64,000 bases of DNA from Marinomonas foliarum. GTDB taxonomy: Bacteria > Pseudomonadota > Gammaproteobacteria > Pseudomonadales > Marinomonadaceae. The stretch's first letter is position 1; the number at the start of each line of letters is the position of its first letter. This document shows, piece after piece, positions 34,786 to 43,610 of the stretch. The position numbers were made by a program, and so were the translations under genes. A model generated the notes under the pieces. That model made no database searches. It was not told the origin of the DNA and worked only from the letters and a program-made list of their open reading frames with translations. The stretch is taken from contig NZ_QPJQ01000007.1 of NCBI RefSeq assembly GCF_003337275.1, positions 1 through 64,000 of the forward strand. Direction: 5' to 3'.

Positions 34786-35303
34786 TGCCCAAAATAAGAC
34801 GTTTCCTAGACATCTGTCTAGGGACAATGTGTTCTTTCTTACTCCTTAGCATGGTCGTGATACTTAGCTGGCAGGTAATCAGCCGTTATGTATTCAACGA
34901 CCCTTCGACTTACACCGAAGAGTTACTAAGGTTAGGATTGGTCTGGTTGTCTCTATTAGGAGCTGCTTATTCTGCTGGCCGCGGTTCTCATATGGCCATT
35001 GATCTACTGCGCGATATTTCGCGCGGTAGATTTCAAAAACTCCTTAAGATGTTAGTCCCTATCAGCTTTATTATTTTCAGCATTTACGTACTGATTCTGG
35101 GCGGTTTACACAGCATGCAAATCGCTTCGAAACAACTCACCGCTGTACTGCAAATGCCGATGTCGAGTTTTTACGCGGCTTTACCCGTCTGCGGAGTATT
35201 GCTGATTTTGTACGCTATTTTGAATTTGATTGATGTATTAAAAGAGCCAATGAACAGCAAGACTGGCTCTGATATCGATCAACCACTAAGCATGGGAGAA
35301 TAA
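34785..35303 (+). CDS. TRAP transporter small permease (DctQ family)
   Basis: 172 residues, four predicted helices, DctQ pattern SRYVFNDPSTYTEELLRLGLVWL. Start overlaps the binding-protein stop codon, and the large permease starts two bases after its own stop, so all three are translationally coupled. Confidence 0.9.
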   Translation: MPKIRRFLDICLGTMCSFLLLSMVVILSWQVISRYVFNDPSTYTEELLRLGLVWLSLLGAAYSAGRGSHMAIDLLRDISRGRFQKLLKMLVPISFIIFSIYVLILGGLHSMQIASKQLTAVLQMPMSSFYAALPVCGVLLILYAILNLIDVLKEPMNSKTGSDIDQPLSMGE

Positions 35304-35305
35304 AC

Positions 35306-36604
35306 ATGGCGGGTGAAGCGAGCCTTGTGCTCATTATTACGTTTTCTATCCTGTCTCTTTTAGGGTTACCACTGGCTATCTCCTTGGTTGCCTCGTCATT
35401 GGCAGCAGTCACCATGATGGTGCCAGTGGATATGGCGCTCTTTACTTCTGCCCAAAAAATGGTGGCGAGTTTAGACAGTTTTTCTCTATTAGCCGTACCA
35501 TTTTTTATTCTCTCTGGCGTCATCATGAACTCCGGCGGCATTGCCATTCGCTTGGTTAACTTCGCAAAACTCATGGCTGGACGTATTCCAGGCTCTTTAG
35601 CGCAAACCAACATCGCGGGTAACGTATTATTTGGCTGTATTTCAGGCTCGGCCATTGCGGCGTCTACGTCAATTGGTAGCGTTATGGTGCCGATTCAAGC
35701 CAAAGAAGGCTATGACAGATCCTTTGCTGCGGCAGTGAATATCGCCTCGGCCCCAACAGGCATGCTGGTGCCGCCAACCACGGCTTTTATCATTTACTCG
35801 TTAATTTCTGGTGGCACTTCTGTCGCTGCGTTGTTCTTGGGTGGCGCTGTAGCGGGCGTTATTTGGGCGCTGGGCTTGGTGCTAGTCACCGTTATTATTG
35901 CCAAAAAACGCAAATACCCATTGTCAGATCGAGTGCCTTTTAAAGAAGCCGTTAAGATCACTCTTGATGCGATTCCTAGCTTATTCCTCATCGTGTTTAT
36001 TATTGGTGGGATTGTTATGGGCGTGGTGACGCCAGTAGAAGCCTCTGGTATTGCGGTCATTTACACCATGATTTTGGCATTCTTCATCCATAAAACCACA
36101 CCGCTTCGCGCTTTGCCTAAGTTCCTAATCGAAACATCGCACATTACTGGCACCATCATGTTGCTTTTAGCAGCATCTGCCACCTTGTCATTTGCCATGG
36201 CATTCACTGGTATTCCGGCAGCGATATCGGCTTTGATCCTCGGGATTTCTAACGATCCGATCATGGTTATGCTGATCATCAATATCTTATTACTGGTGAT
36301 AGGCTGCTTTATGGACATTGGACCAGCAATCTTGATCTTCACGCCGATCTTGCTACCGATTGCCATGAAAGTAGGCTACGACCCTGTGCATTTCGGCGTT
36401 GTCATGGTGTTCAACCTTGCCATCGGCACTATCACACCGCCTGTTGGTACTGGCTTATTCGTCGGGGCTACGGTTGCCAAGGTGAAAGTCGAAAAGGTCA
36501 TTGTCGCACTCGCGCCTTTCTATCTTGTTCTGTTCAGCTTACTCGCGCTGATCTCTTACGTGCCTGTCATCACGCTATTCTTACCGAAGTTCTTCGGTCT
36601 ATGA
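35306..36604 (+). CDS. TRAP transporter large permease (DctM family)
   Basis: 432 residues, about 12 helices, with VPFFILSGVIMNSGG, GCISGSAIAASTSIGSVMVP and the APTGMLVPPTTAFIIYS loop typical of DctM. Completes the second TRAP system of the window. It is followed by a strong terminator, so the GH105-TRAP transcript ends here. Confidence 0.9.
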   Translation: MAGEASLVLIITFSILSLLGLPLAISLVASSLAAVTMMVPVDMALFTSAQKMVASLDSFSLLAVPFFILSGVIMNSGGIAIRLVNFAKLMAGRIPGSLAQTNIAGNVLFGCISGSAIAASTSIGSVMVPIQAKEGYDRSFAAAVNIASAPTGMLVPPTTAFIIYSLISGGTSVAALFLGGAVAGVIWALGLVLVTVIIAKKRKYPLSDRVPFKEAVKITLDAIPSLFLIVFIIGGIVMGVVTPVEASGIAVIYTMILAFFIHKTTPLRALPKFLIETSHITGTIMLLLAASATLSFAMAFTGIPAAISALILGISNDPIMVMLIINILLLVIGCFMDIGPAILIFTPILLPIAMKVGYDPVHFGVVMVFNLAIGTITPPVGTGLFVGATVAKVKVEKVIVALAPFYLVLFSLLALISYVPVITLFLPKFFGL

Positions 36605-36659
36605 GGATATAAAACTAACAACTCGATTAAGAATCGTTTGAAACAAAAGAATGGGAAAC

Positions 36660-36696
36660 AATAAAGGCGCTTCATTACTGAAGCGCCTTTATTTTT
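36660..36696 (+). terminator. Strong terminator after the second TRAP operon
   Basis: Perfect 15-bp stem (36660-36674 with 36679-36693), loop TTAC, followed by a T-run to 36696. Confidence 0.87.
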
Positions 36697-36720
36697 GGAA
36701 GCTGGTGAATACTGCTTGGG

Positions 36721-37356
36721 TTAAATCAGTGAGCGTACGTAAGCTTCGATCTCTGGATTTTGGTTATTGTCAAAGAAGCATTGCTGGAAGCGACTTCCTG
36801 CCACGGCAGTGCGAACCAATTCTTGATCCATCGCTTTTAACCCATCCAAATAGCTGTCTTTCATTGTCGCCGCTTTCACTTGATTAAGGATACCTGCATT
36901 CTTCACTTGCGGCTCTCTTCTCTCTACTGGATAGCCCTGCCCACGAGGACCTGAGAATGCTTTTTCGAAAATGTAGCGAGCATTCAATTCTGCCGCCCAA
37001 CCAAATCCTTTAGCGAACGCCATAGCAATAGCATTGCCATTGTTGATTTGATTAAACAGAAACGCGTCAGATGGTTCTAAGCAATAGCCACATACCACGC
37101 CTGGATGAGCATTTAACGACATCATAGCGCCCTGTCCTGTGCCACAACCAGAAACCACAAAGTCCACTGAGTTTGAATTCAACAAAAGGCTAGCCATGAT
37201 ACCTAAGTGGATATAAGTCAGGTGATGATCGTTCTCGCCATCCATTCCGACATTGAATACATCATGATTAAATGGCTCTACAGCTGTATTGAGCTGCTCC
37301 AAGATAGTCGCATTCTTGCCTGCTTGGCTATTCTCCATCATTAATGCAATTTTCAT
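36721..37356 (-). CDS. RpiB/LacAB-like sugar isomerase, probable DhuI-type uronate isomerase
   Basis: 211 residues from the second of two adjacent ATGs, the one with GGAG at proper spacing. The RpiB fold is marked by VVSGCGTGQGAMMSLN (active-site Cys) and FNQINNGNAIAMAF. RpiB-family isomerases called DhuI act on 4-deoxy-5-keto-uronate in place of KduI in some bacteria. No KduI is present here, and the gene is divergent from kduD across a shared KdgR-like box, so I infer that it isomerises the unsaturated uronate product before KduD. The C-terminal ~60 residues are longer than in RpiB proper. Confidence 0.75.
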   Translation of the reverse strand: MKIALMMENSQAGKNATILEQLNTAVEPFNHDVFNVGMDGENDHHLTYIHLGIMASLLLNSNSVDFVVSGCGTGQGAMMSLNAHPGVVCGYCLEPSDAFLFNQINNGNAIAMAFAKGFGWAAELNARYIFEKAFSGPRGQGYPVERREPQVKNAGILNQVKAATMKDSYLDGLKAMDQELVRTAVAGSRFQQCFFDNNQNPEIEAYVRSLI

Positions 37357-37505
37357 CATTGTCTCCTAATTTTGTCTGAATGATTCTCAGCAATTATTGT
37401 TGTAGAGGCTACGGTGTCGCAGTCCTGAATTAATAAGTCATACCACTCAACTATACCAATAGAAAAACAATATTCAATATTTTTCACAATACAACAAAAT
37501 AAAAA

Positions 37506-37520
37506 TGAAATGATGTTTCA
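37506..37520. promoter_or_regulatory. KdgR-box-like operator between isomerase and kduD genes
   Basis: TGAAATGATGTTTCA, flanked by AAAAA and ATAAAA, matches the enterobacterial KdgR consensus geometry (GAAA-N5-TTTC in AT-rich flanks). It lies in the divergent gap and could control both genes. Confidence 0.75.
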
Positions 37521-37630
37521 ATAAAATAAAATTAACATTGTCATTTGAAAATTGTTCTTCTAGTATAGCTCTACAATATGAAAAACAGCCGCGATGCATG
37601 CTGCTATCACTATAATAAAGAGGAAGTACT

Positions 37631-38380
37631 ATGTTCGATCTGACGGGTAAAGTAGCCATTGTCACTGGATGCAATACAGGTCTGGGACAAGGCATGGCGT
37701 TAGCACTAGCCAATGCAGGCGCAGACATCGTTGGTGTTAATAGAAGCGACCCTGCAGAAACAATCGATTTGATCCAAAAAGCAGGTCGCAAATTTCACAA
37801 CGTAAATGCAGACATGAGCAAGATGGACAGTGTTGATCATGTTATAAAAGAGGCCGTTGCAGCCTTTGGAAAAGTCGATATCCTTGTCAATAATGCTGGC
37901 ATCATTCGTCGTAATGACGCATTAGATTTTACCGAAAAAGACTGGGATGAGGTCATGGATCTCAATATCAAATCACTCTTCTTCATGTGCCAAGGCTTTG
38001 CTAAACAAATTATTGCTCAGGGAACACCTGGTAATATTATTAACATCGCTTCTATGTTGTCCTACCAAGGTGGTATTCGAGTACCTTCATACACCGCATC
38101 GAAAAGTGGCGTTATGGGCGTAACAAAATCACTCGCTAATGAATGGGCAAAACATGGCATCAATGTAAATGCCATTGCACCAGGCTACATGGCGACCAAC
38201 AACACTGAAGCATTAAGAGCCAACGAGAGCAGGTCCGAAGAAATTTTAGGCAGAATCCCTGCTGCCCGCTGGGGAACACCAGAAGATATGGCCGGCCCTA
38301 TCGTCTTTTTAGCATCTGAAGCCTCTCGTTATGTCCACGGCTATACCATTGCCGTTGATGGTGGTTGGCTTGCACGTTAA
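37631..38380 (+). CDS. kduD: 2-dehydro-3-deoxy-D-gluconate 5-dehydrogenase (KduD)
   Basis: 249 residues of the short-chain dehydrogenase family: VTGCNTGLGQGMALALANAGADIVGV for NAD binding, NNAGIIRR, catalytic Ser in NIASMLSYQGG and Y-x3-K in SYTASKSG. KduD reduces 2,5-diketo-3-deoxygluconate to 2-keto-3-deoxygluconate. The neighbourhood (KdgR-like box, RpiB-like isomerase, kdgR) supports the assignment. AGAGGAAG precedes the ATG. Confidence 0.88.
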   Translation: MFDLTGKVAIVTGCNTGLGQGMALALANAGADIVGVNRSDPAETIDLIQKAGRKFHNVNADMSKMDSVDHVIKEAVAAFGKVDILVNNAGIIRRNDALDFTEKDWDEVMDLNIKSLFFMCQGFAKQIIAQGTPGNIINIASMLSYQGGIRVPSYTASKSGVMGVTKSLANEWAKHGINVNAIAPGYMATNNTEALRANESRSEEILGRIPAARWGTPEDMAGPIVFLASEASRYVHGYTIAVDGGWLAR

Positions 38381-38459
38381 CGTGCATTTATATGGGATGG
38401 GGTGTTGTTGAATAAAAAAATGTCATATAGTAAATAGACAAAATCCCATTTCAAAAAAA

Positions 38460-39251
38460 ATGAAACTTATGAAGAACGAAGAAAACGCCCTGCAAATTGA
38501 ACCTGTTTCATCTGTGATGAAGATGTTCGCCATTATCACGGCTTTAGCTGAACACAAGTCGCTTGGTATTACAGAATTATCTCAAATAGTCATGAGCTCA
38601 AAGAGCACTGTCTATCGTTTCCTACAAACAATGAAAATGCTAGGATTTGTTTCCCAAGAAGGCGACGATGACCGTTATTGGCTAACGCTAAAGTTATTTG
38701 AAGTCAGTTCAAAAGCATTAGAATACGTTGATCTAGTGTCCCTGACCGAGCCTTACATGGCTAGCATTGGCGAAAAGACAAAAGAAGCACTGCATTTAGG
38801 CGTACGTGATGGCGATAGTATTATCTATATCTACAAAGTCGATGCGCAATATAACTTACGAATGCAGTCACGTATCGGCGGGCGTAACCCGTTGTATTCA
38901 ACCGCAATTGGTAAGGTGCTTTTGGCAGAACGCTCAGAGAGTGATATTAGACAAATCTTTGAAAAAGTAGACTTTATTCCATCCACTGCAAAGACTCATG
39001 TCTCTGTTGATTCACTGCTGGAAGAGCTAAACGACGTGAAAAGCCAAGGCTATGGTGTCGATAATGAGGAACAAGAGGAAGGGCTACGTTGCATTGCTGC
39101 ACCAATATACGACCGTCTTGGCAATGTTATAGCTGGGCTCAGCGTATCCTTTCCGACATTGCGCCACTCTAGCGAAAAGTTTGATCAATATGTTAGCTTG
39201 CTGCAAGATGCAGCAAGCAGTATTTCTGAGAAGCTAGGCTACAAAAAATAG
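38460..39251 (+). CDS. kdgR: IclR family regulator KdgR
   Basis: 263 residues, strikingly like enterobacterial KdgR along its length: GITELSQIVMSSKSTVYRFLQTMK in the winged helix-turn-helix, YNLRMQSRIGGRNPLYSTAIGKVLLA, and DNEEQEEGLRCIAAPIYDR near the C-terminus. KdgR represses pectin and keto-deoxyuronate genes and is released by 2-keto-3-deoxygluconate. Two matching operators are seen at 32488 and 37506. Start codon uncertain: ATGs at 38460 and 38469 both lack a clear ribosome-binding site. Confidence 0.9.
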   Translation: MKLMKNEENALQIEPVSSVMKMFAIITALAEHKSLGITELSQIVMSSKSTVYRFLQTMKMLGFVSQEGDDDRYWLTLKLFEVSSKALEYVDLVSLTEPYMASIGEKTKEALHLGVRDGDSIIYIYKVDAQYNLRMQSRIGGRNPLYSTAIGKVLLAERSESDIRQIFEKVDFIPSTAKTHVSVDSLLEELNDVKSQGYGVDNEEQEEGLRCIAAPIYDRLGNVIAGLSVSFPTLRHSSEKFDQYVSLLQDAASSISEKLGYKK

Positions 39252-39272
39252 CTTGTGAACATAACTAGAAAA

Positions 39273-39303
39273 CGGATTAGGCGGATTTTATCCGCCTAAT
39301 CCG
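39273..39303. terminator. Hairpin between convergent kdgR and membrane-protein genes
   Basis: 13-bp perfect stem (39273-39285 with 39291-39303) with a short T/A loop. On the minus strand it is followed by GTTTTC, so it is a plausible if weak terminator for the minus-strand gene and a 3' end for kdgR. Confidence 0.6.
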
Positions 39304-39326
39304 CTAAACCTTATTACCCAGCTACT

Positions 39327-40304
39327 CTAACGACTAATTTTCTTATACAAATACTTACGGCATGTTCTTTCATCCATTCTCTTAAGCACAAAAACCAACA
39401 CACTAATCACGGCCACTGAAAAAACAATTCGCCCCCAAAAGATCGTCATAAAGTCAGCGCCTATTAAAAGAACCAGCAAAGTATCTTCAATCAAGCTGTG
39501 CAATAAATTCAACAACATCATGGCGACGAAAATATCTCTGGGAGAAATATGACCTCGTTTTGCTTCGTTAATAAGCAAACCGCCACCAAATGACACCCCT
39601 AGCGTAATGCCAACAACCGTTAAGTTTGTTGCCTCTCGGCTGATGCCCAGGACAGACAAGATCGGCTTAAGTAACACCCCCATGAGTTTTTCAATGCCCA
39701 GTAATTTCAGCAAACGTAACAGTGTCATTAACGCGGCGATTACCACAAAAATCATCGCAAGGCTTTGTAGTTGATCAAGCGCCCAGGCCATATAGCTAGG
39801 GTCACTGGTTGGTGTATGCTTCCAAACAGTCTGCGCAGTTGTGTTTAATAGATCTCCGCTTTGATAAATATGGTGAAGTATCCAACCCATTAATAAACCA
39901 CCACCCAGACGAATCACTAGTGTCGCAACAATGCCTACTCCGGCTTTTTTAGCCACCGCCACCTCTACTGGCAATGAATGTGCGAGCAGCAATAACGTTC
40001 CTAAAATAGAGACTTGAGCGACGGTTAAGTCGGCATCCATACTCATAAAGACCACAAGCCCTGCGTACATATTGGTAACCAGTGTTGTTGCCCATACCAA
40101 CCCCATTTCACTGGGCAAGCCAACCAAAGACATAACAGGACTCAGCCAGTGACTTAGCAGTTCTATACCACCAAACTCTTCAATAACCTTGATCACGATA
40201 ATCATCGGAATCATGATTTTATAAAGCGTCCAAGTAACATCAATGATCTCTTTCCAGAGACCATTCCACAAAAGTCCAATCCAACGGGATATACGTTTAT
40301 TCAC
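39327..40304 (-). CDS. Nucleoside-recognition (Gate) domain membrane protein
   Basis: 325 residues from the GTG at 40304, which has GGAG upstream; the longer frame begins at a TTG without one. Eight or so predicted helices contain two copies of the nucleoside-recognition/SpmAB-type Gate pattern (for example IPMIIVIKVIEEFGGIELLSHWLSPVM and VIAALMTLLRLLKLLGIEKLMGVLLKPIL). Such proteins are presumed inner-membrane transporters of uncertain substrate. Convergent with kdgR and divergent from the AsnC-type regulator, which may control it. Confidence 0.8.
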   Translation of the reverse strand: MNKRISRWIGLLWNGLWKEIIDVTWTLYKIMIPMIIVIKVIEEFGGIELLSHWLSPVMSLVGLPSEMGLVWATTLVTNMYAGLVVFMSMDADLTVAQVSILGTLLLLAHSLPVEVAVAKKAGVGIVATLVIRLGGGLLMGWILHHIYQSGDLLNTTAQTVWKHTPTSDPSYMAWALDQLQSLAMIFVVIAALMTLLRLLKLLGIEKLMGVLLKPILSVLGISREATNLTVVGITLGVSFGGGLLINEAKRGHISPRDIFVAMMLLNLLHSLIEDTLLVLLIGADFMTIFWGRIVFSVAVISVLVFVLKRMDERTCRKYLYKKISR

Positions 40305-40451
40305 TTCTCTTGCTCCAAACAATGTATGGATGAAGTCTATTGAGATAAGAAGAAATATGTTGATCAATTTAATAATTGATAACGTCTAATATTTTTAATA
40401 TAAAAGCTATTAAGAAATTTCTAGTCGTATAACTATTGTTTTGAGAAATTT

Positions 40452-40916
40452 ATGGAATTAGACAAAATAGACCGAAAAATCCTAGTCATCTTGCAACGAA
40501 ATAATCGCATCGCAAATGTTGAACTGGCCGAAGAAGTAGGATTATCGCCACCAGCTTGCCATAAAAGGGTAAAACGCTTGAGAGATGACAACATCATCGT
40601 CGGTGACGTTGCTATTGTGAATCCCGAACTGAGCGGTAATAAATTGACTCTTCTAGTATCAGTAGAAATGGAGCGGGATCGAAAAGATGTGTACGACGCT
40701 TTTAAACGCGTCGTTAGCAAAGCGCCAGAAGTGAGACACTGCTACCAAATCACAGGTAGCTATGATTTTATGATGGTCGTCACTGTGCCAGATATCCAAG
40801 CTTTTGAAAGCTTTGTCGATAGAGTGCTTCACACCGAAGCCAACATCCGAAAATTCCAAACCTCGGTGTCGCTGCGAACGGTGAAATCCTCTACCGAGAT
40901 TCATTTGAGCGAATAA
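40452..40916 (+). CDS. Lrp/AsnC family regulator
   Basis: 154 residues: helix-turn-helix (LDKIDRKILVILQRNNRIANVELAEEVGLSPPACHKRVKRL) and RAM ligand domain (HCYQITGSYDFMMVV). Divergent from the membrane protein and convergent with the asparaginase gene, whose stop lies one base away. An amino acid is the likely effector; either neighbour could be a target. Confidence 0.88.
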   Translation: MELDKIDRKILVILQRNNRIANVELAEEVGLSPPACHKRVKRLRDDNIIVGDVAIVNPELSGNKLTLLVSVEMERDRKDVYDAFKRVVSKAPEVRHCYQITGSYDFMMVVTVPDIQAFESFVDRVLHTEANIRKFQTSVSLRTVKSSTEIHLSE

Positions 40917-40917
40917 A

Positions 40918-41922
40918 TTACGCAGAGGTTGAGCAAACAACCTCACCTGTTTTGCGCTTTTCCCAATTTTTTAACGTAACAGAGCGGTATTTCTGCATGA
41001 TGTTATTCGCAACAAAAGATGTAATACCCACATGGTCCAATAATGCGGTCATGACGGACTCTGCAGCTCGAACAGCGCCATCATCACACTTTAGCGCTAT
41101 AGCAAGCTTCAATTCTGGAATAGCTGCAATATAAACACCTTCAGCTCCTACTTTTAGAAAGACGCGCTTTTGTAAGATTCTCATCATATCGGTACAATAA
41201 CGCGCCGTCCCAGCCACCATAAAAGGATACTCGACTACTGCGTCATATAAGGTTTTACAGGCTTTTTGGCGCTCTGTTGATAAGCTATCAGGGCTAGCAA
41301 ACTTAGCAAATGCCAAAGCAAGGTTCGTTAGGGGCATCGCCCATGTAGGTGCGGAGCAACCATCGGGGGACCAAGGTGCTGTGCTGTAATCGTAGTCACA
41401 CATATCCGCCATGGTATCGGCAATCTTCTGCTGCACAGGGTGATCAATGCCAATGTAACCTTCTGATGAAACACCAAGTAATTTCGCTAAGCCCAGCATA
41501 CCCGCATGCTTGCCCGAGCAGTTATTATGCAGTTGATTTGGCTCTTTTCCTTCGCCTGCTAACACATAACCCGCTTCAACGCGCATTGGCCAATGACAAC
41601 CACACTCAAAATCTGCTTCAGTCGATGCCAATTTATCCAGCATACTTTGCACAGTTGCCACATGTTCCGGTTCACCATTATGAGACGCACAACAAATGGA
41701 AATTTCATCGTCACTGAACCCAAAACGTTCCGCCCCTCCCATCTCGATAAAAGCCAACGCCTGCATTGCTTTAATTGCACTGCGAGGGTAAACCAAGGCC
41801 TCTACATCGCCCCAAGATTCAATGACTTCACCCATGCTTGAAACAATAACGGCTTTAATATTGTGCTCACTTTCAACAATACCACCACGTGTTACTTGTA
41901 CAGAAAGAGGTGAATGCTGCAT
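40918..41922 (-). CDS. L-asparaginase of the AnsA/PF06089 family
   Basis: 334 residues from the ATG at 41922, with AGGAG upstream (a TTG codon lies just before). The Rhizobium etli-type asparaginase pattern is visible: YPRSAIKAMQALAF (Ser-Lys), CCASHNGEPEHV, HNNCSGKHAGML and SPDGCSAPTWAMPL. It is unrelated in sequence to E. coli AnsB. No signal peptide, so cytoplasmic: hydrolyses asparagine to aspartate and ammonia. Confidence 0.87.
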   Translation of the reverse strand: MQHSPLSVQVTRGGIVESEHNIKAVIVSSMGEVIESWGDVEALVYPRSAIKAMQALAFIEMGGAERFGFSDDEISICCASHNGEPEHVATVQSMLDKLASTEADFECGCHWPMRVEAGYVLAGEGKEPNQLHNNCSGKHAGMLGLAKLLGVSSEGYIGIDHPVQQKIADTMADMCDYDYSTAPWSPDGCSAPTWAMPLTNLALAFAKFASPDSLSTERQKACKTLYDAVVEYPFMVAGTARYCTDMMRILQKRVFLKVGAEGVYIAAIPELKLAIALKCDDGAVRAAESVMTALLDHVGITSFVANNIMQKYRSVTLKNWEKRKTGEVVCSTSA

Positions 41923-42010
41923 CAAATTGCTCCTTTATCTAAAAATGGACTATTTATCCCAGAATAAATTGAAGGTGAAAAGATAACAACTTACCAAAAT
42001 ACCCTTTATA

Positions 42011-42331
42011 TCACTCCGATGCGATAGTGGTTTGCAGATAGTCATCACAGACTTCAAGTTCATAAATCGTTTTTGACTGAACTAGGCAGCTGCGCATTTC
42101 ATTACGTGCGCTTTGGTAAGCCCCATCGACAAGATCATTGATCTTGTCCCATTGATCTCGGCTTGGCCATTGAGCATAACCCACCAAAATATTGGCTTTA
42201 TCTGACGTGTGCAGTCTTGAGCCATAGCTACCACAGTTTTTATAAATCGCTTTTGTGACGTCAAACCATGCAGCACGAAAAGACGTTTCCGTCCCTTCTT
42301 TGATTTCAAACTCATAAACAGCAATAAACAT
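42011..42331 (-). CDS. Small ABM-fold-like protein
   Basis: 106 residues starting MFIAVYEFEIKEGTETSFRAAW, with YGSRLHTSDKANILVGYAQWPSRDQWDKI. The layout is that of a dimeric alpha/beta-barrel (antibiotic biosynthesis monooxygenase-like) protein. No specific function can be read. Divergent from the AlkC-like gene with a perfect palindrome between them. Confidence 0.65.
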   Translation of the reverse strand: MFIAVYEFEIKEGTETSFRAAWFDVTKAIYKNCGSYGSRLHTSDKANILVGYAQWPSRDQWDKINDLVDGAYQSARNEMRSCLVQSKTIYELEVCDDYLQTTIASE

Positions 42332-42398
42332 CCCTCTCTCCTTGATCGACTAAGCTTTCATACAAAAGTAAACACAGCATAATCAATTTCTTCATTCT

Positions 42399-42420
42399 GT
42401 ATTCAAATATATTTGAATAC
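42399..42420. promoter_or_regulatory. Perfect 22-bp palindrome between divergent genes
   Basis: The 22 bases read the same on both strands (half-site GTATTCAAATA). The length and symmetry suggest a dimeric repressor operator. It is followed at once by two near-tandem CTGACAACA copies (42421-42440). Confidence 0.6.
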
Positions 42421-42488
42421 GCTGACAACAACTGACAACACGAAACGATAAGGTTACTCTTTAAGCTATCACCCAAGAAGATAAACGT

Positions 42489-43610
42489 ATGTCAGAACCC
42501 TTTAAAAACCTCTTCAATAACCATGTTATCAACCATATGGCGGAACACTTTCAACGCCATTGGCAAGACTTCGATAAACAAGGATTTATTGATGCCGCCT
42601 CTCATCAACTTGAAGCATTGGAACTCAAAGCACGCTCTCAACAAATTACCGCTGCGATGAGCCAATATTTGCCAAAGGATTTCGAACACGCAGGTCAAAT
42701 TTTACTAGCCGCCTTAGCGCCAGAATCCAACGAGGAACAAATAATCGAAAGTGACGGTATTACAGGCTGGGCAGTGATGCCAATGGGCGATTATGTAGGT
42801 CTTCATGGTCTTGCTCATCATGATTTTTCCATGACTTTGTTGAACGCTATGACCCGTCGATTTACGTCCGAATTCAGCATTCGATTTTTCTTATTGACGT
42901 CCCAAGAAAAAACTCTCGAAGTACTCAGAAGCTGGCTGAAAGACGACAACAAACACGTACGACGCCTCATCTCCGAAGGCACGCGACCACGCTTACCTTG
43001 GGCTATGCAGTTGCCGAGTTTTATTCTGAATCCAGCACCCGTTATTGAGTTGCTTGAAGAACTGAAAGACGATCCAGAAGAATACGTGCGCCGCTCGGTG
43101 GCCAATAACCTTAATGACATTGCTAAAGATCACCCTGACCTTGTAGCAGACATTGCCGAAAAATGGATGCAAGGTGCCAATATAAACCGCCAAAAGCTGA
43201 TACGCCATGCATGTCGAACCTTATTAAAACAAGGTAATGATAAAGCTCTCGAAGTATTCGGCTACGGCAGACCAAAGTTAGATAGTATTAAGTTGGAAGT
43301 TCATGAAGAACAAGTGAAGCTAAATGGCAACTTAGAATTTTCACTGTTACTAGAATCCACCAGTGAAAGTGATCAAAGCTTGATGATCGATTACGTTATT
43401 CACCATCAAAAGAAAAATGGCAAAACATCAGCTAAGGTTTTTAAGTGGAAAAAAACGATATTGGAAGCTGGTAAGCAAGTCTCTATGAGCAAGAAACACC
43501 CTTTCAAAGCCATCACCACTCGAGTTTATTATGACGGCCTGCATGAGGTGGAAATCCTCGTGAATGGTCAACCGATTGCAAAAAATCGCTTCTTTTTATC
43601 AACCAGCTAA
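42489..43610 (+). CDS. AlkC-like HEAT-repeat DNA glycosylase
   Basis: 373 residues. HEAT-like helical repeats occupy the middle (LEVLRSWLKDDNKHVRRLISEGTRPRLPW, LKDDPEEYVRRSVANNLNDIAKDHPDLV) and a C-terminal Ig-like domain follows (LKLNGNLEFSLLLES...). This is the build of AlkC-type 3-methyladenine DNA glycosylases. It would excise alkylated bases in base-excision repair. The stop codon overlaps the stop of the convergent GGDEF gene by 4 bases. Confidence 0.85.
   Translation: MSEPFKNLFNNHVINHMAEHFQRHWQDFDKQGFIDAASHQLEALELKARSQQITAAMSQYLPKDFEHAGQILLAALAPESNEEQIIESDGITGWAVMPMGDYVGLHGLAHHDFSMTLLNAMTRRFTSEFSIRFFLLTSQEKTLEVLRSWLKDDNKHVRRLISEGTRPRLPWAMQLPSFILNPAPVIELLEELKDDPEEYVRRSVANNLNDIAKDHPDLVADIAEKWMQGANINRQKLIRHACRTLLKQGNDKALEVFGYGRPKLDSIKLEVHEEQVKLNGNLEFSLLLESTSESDQSLMIDYVIHHQKKNGKTSAKVFKWKKTILEAGKQVSMSKKHPFKAITTRVYYDGLHEVEILVNGQPIAKNRFFLSTS

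Noticed and set aside
38448..38466. A TTTCA...TGAAA dyad before kdgR as an autoregulatory KdgR site.
   Set aside because: The half-sites are in the opposite order to the KdgR box and the right half is simply the start codon region.
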